This document shows, piece after piece, positions 1-4,730 of a stretch of 5,019 bases of DNA. A program made the position numbers and the translations under genes. Position 1 is the stretch's first letter; each line of letters opens with the position of its first letter. The stretch comes from Thermoplasmatota archaeon (lineage in GTDB: Archaea; Thermoplasmatota; Thermoplasmata; Thermoplasmatales; Thermoplasmataceae): the NCBI GenBank assembly GCA_023489425.1, contig JAMDCG010000012.1, positions 4,098-9,116 of the forward strand, in the 5' to 3' direction. The notes beneath the pieces were generated by a model. That model was given only the letters and a program-made list of their open reading frames with translations, did not search any database and was not told the DNA's origin.

Positions 1-443
1 AATATTCCATATGCAGTAGAGGAATAACTTTCAGGATAGAGCCCAACAAGTACAATAGCAGCCTCGAAAGCTTCTATAACTCCGGCTGTGTAAGCTGTAA
101 GGGAAACACCAGAATCAGTTGGCTCTTCCTTATGGGATTTGGGGAAGCTTTTCAGGTGCTGAAATTTCATGGACCTTTTGGCACTCTTGGCCAGTCTTTG
201 AGCGAAATACAGCAGGAGAGTGGCGGAAACAAGTCTCACATAAATCAGTGGAAGCAGTGAAATTGCACTACCTATAAATGCCGTAGGAATAAGAACAGTA
301 ATTACGCCAAGAGACGCAGCCAGTAGTGGAATATTGCTCTTAGCATCAACTGACAGGGACATGGAAATTGCAGATGCTTCTGACATTTCCAGTACTATTA
401 TACCAGTTGCTGCAAGGAATATGGCAGGATCGAAATATGACAC
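1..443 (-). CDS. Multi-pass integral membrane protein, N-terminal part (runs off left edge)
   Basis: An open frame of 147 codons reads leftward from a GTG at 443 to the window edge without a stop, so the C-terminal part is missing. The product is strongly hydrophobic. Likely membrane segments lie near residues 7-29, 40-62 and 62-84, then comes a basic, charged loop (about 85-112, rich in Lys, Arg and His), then another hydrophobic segment from about 115. Two acidic motifs lie in hydrophobic context: E19-M-S-E22 in the first segment and E124-A-F-E127 in the last. A repeated acidic motif of this kind is known in duplicated transporter families such as GDT1/LysE-like proteins and in Ftr1-type iron permeases, and the pattern recalls the archaeal COG4280 membrane proteins; this family link is from memory and tentative. 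The substrate is unknown. An in-frame ATG at 458 is the alternative start, adding five residues. I prefer the GTG because a TATA-like box lies about 24 bases before it and there is no Shine-Dalgarno sequence before either codon. Confidence 0.8.
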   Translation of the reverse strand, partial: MSYFDPAIFLAATGIIVLEMSEASAISMSLSVDAKSNIPLLAASLGVITVLIPTAFIGSAISLLPLIYVRLVSATLLLYFAQRLAKSAKRSMKFQHLKSFPKSHKEEPTDSGVSLTAYTAGVIEAFEAAIVLVGLYPESYSSTAYGI

Positions 444-462
444 GTTGCAGCATGACATTCAA

Positions 463-472
463 ATTAAAAAGT
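463..472 (-). promoter_or_regulatory. TATA-like box for the leftward membrane protein gene
   Basis: Read on the minus strand this is CTTTTTAATT, centred about 24 bases before the GTG at 443. That is the spacing expected for an archaeal TATA box driving a leaderless transcript. It is only about 9 bases before the alternative ATG at 458, too close to serve that start as a leaderless codon. It abuts the rightward box at 472-479. Confidence 0.45.
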
Positions 473-479
473 TTTTATG
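472..479 (+). promoter_or_regulatory. TATA-like box for the cysteine-rich small gene
   Basis: TTTTTATG is centred about 25 bases before the ATG at 500, matching the usual distance from an archaeal TATA box to the transcription start. No Shine-Dalgarno sequence precedes the ATG, so a leaderless mRNA is likely. Together with the opposite box at 463-472 it makes a compact divergent promoter. Confidence 0.5.
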
Positions 480-499
480 TTACGACACTATGGCAATTA

Positions 500-619
500 A
501 TGTGTTCTGATTGTTTCGAGGAGCAGTGCACATGCGAATACTGCGTGGAATACAGGCATCAGCAGGCATGCCCCGTATGTGGTCACCTTGTATTCCTGGA
601 CTGCTGCCAGGGATTTTAG
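500..619 (+). CDS. Small cysteine-rich protein, probably zinc-binding (39 aa)
   Basis: A frame from ATG at 500 to TAG at 617-619 encodes 39 residues, of which nine are Cys (2, 5, 10, 12, 15, 24, 27, 34, 35) and two are His (20, 29). The ligand pattern is C-x2-C-x4-C-x-C-x2-C-x4-H-x3-C-x2-C-x-H-x4-C-C and includes a typical zinc-ribbon knuckle, CPVCGH (residues 24-29). There are enough ligands for two metal sites, but a cross-brace arrangement is only an inference. There is no signal peptide or membrane segment, so a cytosolic role is expected; the function and partner are unknown. The frame stays open upstream to an ATG at 368, but that start would overlap the divergent membrane gene. The ATG at 500 has a TATA-like box at 472-479 at the right spacing. 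The cysteine density is far above what a chance frame would give. An alternative reading is a remnant of a larger zinc protein. Confidence 0.65.
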   Translation: MCSDCFEEQCTCEYCVEYRHQQACPVCGHLVFLDCCQGF

Positions 620-671
620 GAAGTAAATGTGAATAAAAAAATGCATTATGCAGTATGGTGTTTTCCCGTGA

Positions 672-678
672 TTTTTTT
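672..678 (+). terminator. Oligo-T terminator candidate after the cysteine-rich gene
   Basis: A run of seven T lies about 53 bases after the stop codon of the small cysteine-rich gene, preceded by a T4 run at 661-664. Archaeal intrinsic termination usually needs only a U-rich tract, and no stable hairpin is seen here. Confidence 0.4.
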
Positions 679-707
679 GGAGTGAGAAATCAGTGATAAA
701 AGAGAAA

Positions 708-717
708 AATTATATTT
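708..717 (+). promoter_or_regulatory. TATA-like box for the potassium channel gene
   Basis: The stretch AATTATATTT is centred about 26 bases before the TTG at 739, with A-rich sequence just upstream that could act as a TFB recognition element. The spacing predicts transcription starting within a few bases of the start codon, so the mRNA would have almost no leader. There is no Shine-Dalgarno sequence before the start codon. Confidence 0.55.
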
Positions 718-738
718 CCAATCTGAAATTATCCATGG

Positions 739-1767
739 TTGGTTGACCTACAGACATTCATATTAAGGGTAAAAAAGGCATTAAAACACAATATAGGTAA
801 AACTATACTTATGGCAGTGTTAGTACTAATATACAGCGTGTTCTCTGAATATTACATAGAAAACCCAATTGGAAGCTCCGGCATTCACTCTCTTTTCGAA
901 TCACTCTGGTGGACAATGCAGACAGTTACGACGGTTGGGTATGGGGACGTAACAATTGTTGGATTCATGGGAAAATTAAATGCCATATTCATAATGATTA
1001 TCGGTGTGGGAAGTTTCAGTCTATTGCTCGTGTCAATAGGGGCTGAACTTATAGACGCCAAGCTTCTCAGAAGATTTGGAGAGGTGAGAACAAAAATGAA
1101 GGATCATGTAATAATATGTAATTATTCAGAAAAGCAGGCAGACATAATTGAGGCCATAATGAAGGATAAGAATCCCTTTATAGTACTTGGTCAGGATCCC
1201 CCGGCAAAGGAAAAGGAAAACATGGAGTTTGTGAAGGGAAACCCCCTGGATTATAATGACCTCAAGAGGGCTGGTATTGAAAACAGTCACACAGCAATAA
1301 TTTTTCCAAACGAGAAATATGGCTCAGAAAATTCACTTGCTGTAGATGCTGAATCGATTCTTATCGTGATGACAGTCAAAAAATTAAATCCGGAAATCAA
1401 CACGATTGTGGAACTCATGAATAAATCAAGCAGAGAGCATGCCATTGAATCAGGCGCAGACGAAATTATAGTGAGAGGGGATATGAGTTCCTCAGCTATT
1501 GTTAAACTGATAAATAATCCCGGGTCCTGGAAATTCATTTCAAAAATATTTTCTCAGTCAGACGGCATGGACTTCATAGAAACAACAGAAGATGATTATA
1601 AGGGAAAAAGTTTCAGTGAACTATACCGGTCAGTGGAAAATGACTGGAGGAAAATAATTGCCATTAGAAAGGGTGATGATTACCTGTTAAGGCCTGATGA
1701 GAACTCTATATATCAGGGAGAATTACTCATTATTCTGGAGAAATCCAAGAAAACAATGAAAAATTAA
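739..1767 (+). CDS. RCK-domain potassium channel, MthK type (342 aa)
   Basis: This is a ligand-gated potassium channel subunit of the two-transmembrane class. Segment 1 spans about residues 20-39. The pore helix and selectivity filter follow at about 53-70, with the filter signature TVGYGD at 65-70. Segment 2 spans about 80-104 and carries glycines 89 and 91 as possible gating hinges. The rest is cytoplasmic: an RCK N-terminal (TrkA-N) Rossmann domain from about 121, beginning DHVIICNYSE, then an RCK-C (TrkA-C) domain from about 265 to the end. The length is close to that of MthK. The nucleotide-binding GxGxxG of TrkA is not present; as in MthK, the loop is C-x-x-S-E. The start is TTG at 739, because an in-frame TGA at 724 limits the frame and no ATG occurs in frame before residue 25. 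A strong Shine-Dalgarno sequence inside the gene precedes Met120, suggesting a second, soluble product. The channel presumably supports potassium balance across the cytoplasmic membrane; the gating ligand is not evident. Confidence 0.93.
   Translation: MVDLQTFILRVKKALKHNIGKTILMAVLVLIYSVFSEYYIENPIGSSGIHSLFESLWWTMQTVTTVGYGDVTIVGFMGKLNAIFIMIIGVGSFSLLLVSIGAELIDAKLLRRFGEVRTKMKDHVIICNYSEKQADIIEAIMKDKNPFIVLGQDPPAKEKENMEFVKGNPLDYNDLKRAGIENSHTAIIFPNEKYGSENSLAVDAESILIVMTVKKLNPEINTIVELMNKSSREHAIESGADEIIVRGDMSSSAIVKLINNPGSWKFISKIFSQSDGMDFIETTEDDYKGKSFSELYRSVENDWRKIIAIRKGDDYLLRPDENSIYQGELLIILEKSKKTMKN
1081..1087 (+). promoter_or_regulatory. Internal Shine-Dalgarno site before Met120 of the channel
   Basis: GAGGTGA is a seven-base match to the complement of the conserved 3' end of archaeal 16S rRNA (anti-Shine-Dalgarno CACCUCC) and lies eight bases before the ATG at 1096. 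The main start of the gene and most other starts in the window lack such a site. It would direct synthesis of the free RCK domain. Confidence 0.6.
1096..1767 (+). CDS. Probable internal-start product: soluble RCK subunit (223 aa)
   Basis: Starting at ATG 1096 (Met120 of the channel), the same frame gives 223 residues containing both RCK-N and RCK-C but no membrane segment. The start falls exactly between the end of transmembrane segment 2 and the first RCK beta strand (DHVIIC). In MthK of Methanothermobacter, an internal start at the equivalent junction (Met107) gives soluble RCK subunits that pair with the tethered ones to form the eight-domain gating ring; this is established for MthK. Here the inference rests on the position and on the Shine-Dalgarno site at 1081-1087. 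The alternative is that the site is coincidental and both RCK layers come from other genes or from domain rearrangement. Confidence 0.5.
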   Translation: MKDHVIICNYSEKQADIIEAIMKDKNPFIVLGQDPPAKEKENMEFVKGNPLDYNDLKRAGIENSHTAIIFPNEKYGSENSLAVDAESILIVMTVKKLNPEINTIVELMNKSSREHAIESGADEIIVRGDMSSSAIVKLINNPGSWKFISKIFSQSDGMDFIETTEDDYKGKSFSELYRSVENDWRKIIAIRKGDDYLLRPDENSIYQGELLIILEKSKKTMKN

Positions 1768-1770
1768 ATA
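1760..1770 (+). promoter_or_regulatory. Possible promoter of the tRNA-Leu gene
   Basis: The A/T-only stretch AAAATTAAATA overlaps the stop codon of the channel gene and is centred about 34 bases before the tRNA 5' end. This would allow transcription to start a few bases upstream of the mature tRNA, with RNase P trimming the leader. Read-through from the channel gene is the alternative. Confidence 0.35.
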
Positions 1771-1798
1771 AGGTTTGCAACATTGCAGTAAAAAAGAA

Positions 1799-1883
1799 GC
1801 AGAGGTTGTCGAGATTGGTCAAAGGCGCCAGATTGAGGGTCTGGTTTCGTAGGGATACGAGGGTTCAAATCCCTCCCTCTGCA
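1799..1883 (+). tRNA. tRNA-Leu, anticodon GAG
   Basis: The cloverleaf folds completely. The acceptor stem GCAGAGG (1799-1805) pairs with CCTCTGC (1876-1882), with A1883 as discriminator. The D stem is GTC (1808-1810) with GGC (1824-1826). The anticodon stem CCAGA (1828-1832) pairs with TCTGG (1840-1844) around the loop TTGAGGG. The T stem GAGGG (1859-1863) pairs with CCCTC (1871-1875) around TTCAAAT. The anticodon GAG (1835-1837) reads the leucine codons CUC and CUU. The long variable arm (1845-1858), with a short GTA/TAC stem, marks a class II tRNA as expected for leucine. There is no intron, and CCA is not encoded, so it must be added by the nucleotidyltransferase. Confidence 0.96.
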
Positions 1884-1889
1884 TAGTTG

Positions 1890-1894
1890 TTTTT
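1890..1894 (+). terminator. Oligo-T terminator candidate after tRNA-Leu
   Basis: A run of five T begins seven bases after the discriminator base of the tRNA, the usual place for a U-tract stop of a short archaeal RNA gene. No hairpin other than the tRNA itself precedes it. Confidence 0.45.
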
Positions 1895-1985
1895 ATGAAT
1901 CTACTTAGATATCTTCTCTAAAAACTATATTTTGAACTGATTAAAACCAGATATATACACAAATTAAATTGTTATTCAAATAAAA

Positions 1986-2132
1986 CTACTTGTCAAGCTT
2001 CTTCTTCAGGTCATTAATTTCATTCTGAATATTCTTGTCCTTTGGATTTCGCCTTGCCCTTTCTTCCAGTTCTTCTATCTTTGATTCTATACTCTTTTTC
2101 TTTCTTGTGAGATCTCTTTTGCTAAGCCCCAT
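1986..2132 (-). CDS. Small charged coiled-coil protein (48 aa), unknown function
   Basis: Reading leftward, ATG at 2132 to TAG at 1986-1988 gives 48 residues rich in Lys, Arg, Glu and Asp, with no Cys and no hydrophobic segment. Regularly spaced Ile and Leu residues (for example SIESKIEELEE at 14-24 and EINDLKKKLDK at 38-48) suggest two short amphipathic helices broken near Asn29-Pro30, compatible with a helical hairpin or a coiled-coil dimer. A TATA-like box sits at the proper distance upstream, and T-rich sequence follows the stop. The net positive charge would allow nucleic acid or ribosome binding, but nothing identifies a partner. It faces the tRNA gene convergently and is divergent from the aminopeptidase gene. 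I do not recognise the family; a chance frame is possible but less likely given the composition and promoter. Confidence 0.65.
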   Translation of the reverse strand: MGLSKRDLTRKKKSIESKIEELEERARRNPKDKNIQNEINDLKKKLDK

Positions 2133-2153
2133 ACGTACTAATTTAATCAGGTA

Positions 2154-2164
2154 AAATAAATATT
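2154..2164 (-). promoter_or_regulatory. TATA-like box for the small coiled-coil gene
   Basis: On the minus strand this reads AATATTTATTT and is centred about 27 bases before the ATG at 2132. No Shine-Dalgarno sequence lies between them, so a leaderless or nearly leaderless mRNA is expected. Confidence 0.5.
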
Positions 2165-2223
2165 TGCATTTGGAAGAATATTCAAATTCAATAATTACTA
2201 TTAAAATGACTGTGGCAAAACAA

Positions 2224-2234
2224 TAAAGTTTTAC
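2224..2234 (+). promoter_or_regulatory. Weak TATA-like box for the aminopeptidase gene
   Basis: TAAAGTTTTAC lies about 28 bases before the ATG at 2257, at the distance used by the other promoters here, but it is a poor match to a TATA box. The short GTGGA at 2249-2253 is too close to the start codon to be a convincing ribosome binding site. Confidence 0.3.
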
Positions 2235-2256
2235 ACATTAAATTCATAGTGGAACT

Positions 2257-4638
2257 ATGGAAGTTCTAAACTACTGGATAAAACTGGAATATGATCACAG
2301 CAACAAGACATATAGTGGAAAGGAAAAGATACAGCTTGAAGGAAAGGAAGACAAACTAATTCTGAACACTCTGGAACAGAAAATAAGCAAGATAACTCTT
2401 GACGGAAAGAATGTGGAACTTCTGGCAGGCAGGAGGGACGACGAAAAGGTGATCGAGGCAAAATTAAATGGAAAATCACTTCTTGAAATCGAATTCACTT
2501 CAAAACTTAATGACGCATTAACTGGACTTTATCTGGCAAGGGCATCAGACGGCTCAGAGATGGCAACTACCCAGTTCGAGTCCATAGGTGCCAGAAGGGC
2601 GTTTCCATGTTTTGACAATCCATCCATGAAAGCAACTTTTGATATAGAGATCACCACAGGCTCAGATCTTGATGTGATTTCCAATATGCCTGAAAAGGAG
2701 GTAGTCAAATCAGGCAGCGTGAAGACTGTCAAGTTCCAGAGAACACCAAGAATGTCAACCTACCTTGTTTACATAGGAATAGGAAAGTTCGAGACAAAGG
2801 AGAGCAGCTTTGAAAATGTAAAGTTATATCTTTCTGGACTCAGGGGAAACCTTGATACTACAGATTTCCCTCTGGTAATGGCAGCACAGTCTCTCGAATT
2901 TTTTAACAAATACTTCGGGATAAAATACCCATTGCCAAAGATGCATCTCATATCTGTTCCAGAATTTGCAGCAGGTGCGATGGAAAACTGGGGCGCAATA
3001 ACATTCAGGGAGGTTGCAATCCTGGTCAACAAGAGTACCGGAGGGGCAACAAAAAAGAGGGTTGCAGCTGTAATTGCTCACGAGATAGCACATCAGTGGT
3101 TCGGGAACCTTGTAACAATGAAATGGTGGAATGATCTGTGGCTGAATGAGAGTTTTGCAACATTCATGATGTATAAGGTCGTGGAAAATTACTATCCTGA
3201 ATGGAAGGTTACCGGTGATATGCTATTATCAAGGGGAAGAGGGGCTTTCACCGATGACTCACTTGAAAGCACTCACCCAATAGAAGCTAATGTGAAGGAA
3301 CCTGAAGAAATTGAGCAGATATTCGATCAGATAAGCTATGGAAAGGGGGGAATGATCCTGAGAATGATTGAATCCTACGCAGGCAATGAGAGCTTCCAGG
3401 ATGGGTTACACAATTATCTGGAGAAATTTTCATACTCAAATGCAGAAGGACAGGACCTCTGGAAAAGCATTGCTAAATCATCAGGAAAGCCGGTTGATAG
3501 AATAATGGAATCCTGGGTGAAGAGGGAAGGGTACCCCATGTTGAAATTAAAATATGATTCCAACAGGATAAAGATAACCCAGTCAAGGTTCTATCTTGAT
3601 GGCAGGGAAGGCAGGGATATATGGCCTGTTCCACTTACTGTTCTGAGGGAAAACGGCGTAGAAAGCAACCTTATGGAAACAAGGGAAATCACGATTCCAG
3701 GAGATGGATTTGTCAAGCTGAACGTTGGAGAAACAGGATTCTATAGGGTACTTTATCCTGAGGAATTTTACGCAAACATTTACAGCAGATCAGAAAAGCT
3801 CGACTACAAGGATTTCATAGGAATACTGTCTGATCTTTATGCATTTGTTGTATCCGGGAAGATAGATCTAAAGGTATACCTTGATGTGGTAAAGCAATTC
3901 TCAAATTCCTCAGATCTTAATGTTGTAACCCAGATATCAAACGACCTGGCAGAATTGAGAAACATATTAACATCCAGCAACGCCCTTGATGAAACGTACC
4001 TAAACTTCCACAGGGAGCAGGTAAGGAGACTCGAAGCAAAGAAATCAACAGACGTAAATGATTCCATTCTATACGGAACAGTACTCAGAAGACTTGTTGA
4101 TGTTGATGGCGAGAAGGCAGGGGAAATGGCTGCAAAATTCAAAAATATGGAAAACGAAATTCCCGATATAAGAGATTCCATAGCAGTTGCATATGCAAAG
4201 GAGACAAAGAACCTGCAGGAAATACAAAAGAAGATGTTTGCACTTAAGAGCGATGAAGATAAGGTAAAGCTCATAGTGGCCGCAGGGCATATTCCAGGGG
4301 AGGACGCATTCAATTCAATGTACGGTCTGATAGAAGAGGGAAAGATAAAGAAACAGGATGTGGCTTCATACTTTACCTCATTTGGGGCCTATAGAGAGAA
4401 CAGGGACCTTGCGATGAAGGAATTCGGCAAAATGGTTTCAAAACTTCAGGACATCTTCAGTGGATCTGGAACCGCATCAAACCTGGTCTTTGCCCTTGCA
4501 CCCCTTGTTGGCCTTAACAGGGTTAAGGAAATGGAAACTCTTCTAAACAGCATACGAAATCCGAAGGTGGAAAGAGGAATAATGAAAGGCATGGAAAGAC
4601 TGAAAATAAACCAAAAACTTCTGGATAGAATGCAGTGA
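2257..4638 (+). CDS. M1-family zinc aminopeptidase, tricorn-interacting factor F2/F3 type (793 aa)
   Basis: This cytosolic metallo-aminopeptidase removes N-terminal residues from short peptides; in Thermoplasma the F2 and F3 enzymes finish degradation of proteasome and tricorn products to free amino acids. All M1 hallmarks are present. TQFE at 105-108 and GAMEN at 240-244 bind the substrate N-terminus and backbone. The zinc site is HEIAH (275-279) with the third ligand Glu298 in NES, exactly 18 residues after His279; Glu276 is the general base. Tyr361 in SYGKGG is the expected transition-state tyrosine. Domains in order: N-terminal beta domain (about 1-170), thermolysin-like catalytic domain (about 170-425), small beta sandwich (about 425-510) and C-terminal helical domain (about 510-793). 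The length is full for the family, there is no signal peptide, and the frame is intact. The sequence recalls F3 somewhat more than F2, but substrate preference (acidic or basic) cannot be assigned by eye. There is no tricorn or proteasome gene in the window. Confidence 0.96.
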   Translation: MEVLNYWIKLEYDHSNKTYSGKEKIQLEGKEDKLILNTLEQKISKITLDGKNVELLAGRRDDEKVIEAKLNGKSLLEIEFTSKLNDALTGLYLARASDGSEMATTQFESIGARRAFPCFDNPSMKATFDIEITTGSDLDVISNMPEKEVVKSGSVKTVKFQRTPRMSTYLVYIGIGKFETKESSFENVKLYLSGLRGNLDTTDFPLVMAAQSLEFFNKYFGIKYPLPKMHLISVPEFAAGAMENWGAITFREVAILVNKSTGGATKKRVAAVIAHEIAHQWFGNLVTMKWWNDLWLNESFATFMMYKVVENYYPEWKVTGDMLLSRGRGAFTDDSLESTHPIEANVKEPEEIEQIFDQISYGKGGMILRMIESYAGNESFQDGLHNYLEKFSYSNAEGQDLWKSIAKSSGKPVDRIMESWVKREGYPMLKLKYDSNRIKITQSRFYLDGREGRDIWPVPLTVLRENGVESNLMETREITIPGDGFVKLNVGETGFYRVLYPEEFYANIYSRSEKLDYKDFIGILSDLYAFVVSGKIDLKVYLDVVKQFSNSSDLNVVTQISNDLAELRNILTSSNALDETYLNFHREQVRRLEAKKSTDVNDSILYGTVLRRLVDVDGEKAGEMAAKFKNMENEIPDIRDSIAVAYAKETKNLQEIQKKMFALKSDEDKVKLIVAAGHIPGEDAFNSMYGLIEEGKIKKQDVASYFTSFGAYRENRDLAMKEFGKMVSKLQDIFSGSGTASNLVFALAPLVGLNRVKEMETLLNSIRNPKVERGIMKGMERLKINQKLLDRMQ

Positions 4639-4644
4639 AGAATC

Positions 4645-4665
4645 AAAATTTTCATTATTTTCATC
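4645..4665 (+). terminator. T-rich termination region after the aminopeptidase gene
   Basis: Seven bases after the stop codon there are three short T-rich blocks (two TTTT runs and an ATTATTTT context) with no hairpin. This is compatible with U-tract termination in archaea but is not strong. Confidence 0.3.
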
Positions 4666-4689
4666 CTAATAATGCAAAGCCAATGGGGA

Positions 4690-4700
4690 GAATTATAAAG
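4690..4700 (+). promoter_or_regulatory. TATA-like box for the rightmost gene
   Basis: GAATTATAAAG is centred about 36 bases before the TTG at 4731. Transcription would start near 4720, leaving a leader of about ten bases that would hold all or most of the Shine-Dalgarno sequence at 4719-4724. Confidence 0.45.
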
Positions 4701-4718
4701 AATATCAACATGAAGTTA

Positions 4719-4724
4719 GAGGTG
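4719..4724 (+). promoter_or_regulatory. Shine-Dalgarno site supporting the TTG start at 4731
   Basis: GAGGTG matches the complement of the archaeal 16S rRNA 3' end and lies six bases before the TTG. An in-frame TGA at 4725-4727 rules out any earlier start in the same frame. The next in-frame ATG is 16 codons later and has no such site. Confidence 0.55.
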
Positions 4725-4730
4725 TGAACT

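Larger units (their letters stand above)
620..738. other. Intergenic region between the cysteine-rich gene and the channel gene
   Basis: This AT-rich spacer holds no coding frame I can support on either strand. It contains an oligo-T run that could end transcription of the cysteine-rich gene and, further right, the promoter-like element of the potassium channel gene. The short palindrome ATGCAT near 642 is too small to call a regulatory site. Confidence 0.5.

Noticed and set aside
368..499. Extension of the cysteine-rich frame upstream to ATG 368
   Set aside because: The added residues are antisense to the start of the divergent membrane gene, lack the Cys/His composition, and place the start upstream of the likely promoter. 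ATG 500 fits the TATA-like box better.
1287..1538. 83-codon minus-strand frame inside the channel gene
   Set aside because: It is a shadow of the RCK domain coding sequence, with no promoter or ribosome binding site and no recognisable motif.
1884..1985. AT-rich spacer after the tRNA, considered as an integration (att) site
   Set aside because: tRNA 3' ends are common integration targets, but no second copy of the tRNA 3' end and no integrase gene is present in the window.
2133..2256. Divergent spacer before the aminopeptidase, considered for a riboswitch or operator
   Set aside because: I found no stable stem-loop or clear inverted repeat beyond A/T-rich promoter elements.
3837..4313. 158-codon frame on the minus strand inside the aminopeptidase gene
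   Set aside because: It lies wholly within a convincing full-length M1 enzyme gene. Its Ser/Phe-rich composition is what the complement of Glu/Lys-rich coding sequence gives.
4710..4727. Five-codon frame ATG to TGA just before the rightmost gene, considered as a leader peptide
   Set aside because: It is very short, the TATA-like box is only about 15 bases before its ATG so the transcript may start after it, and it has no regulatory codon run or attenuator structure.
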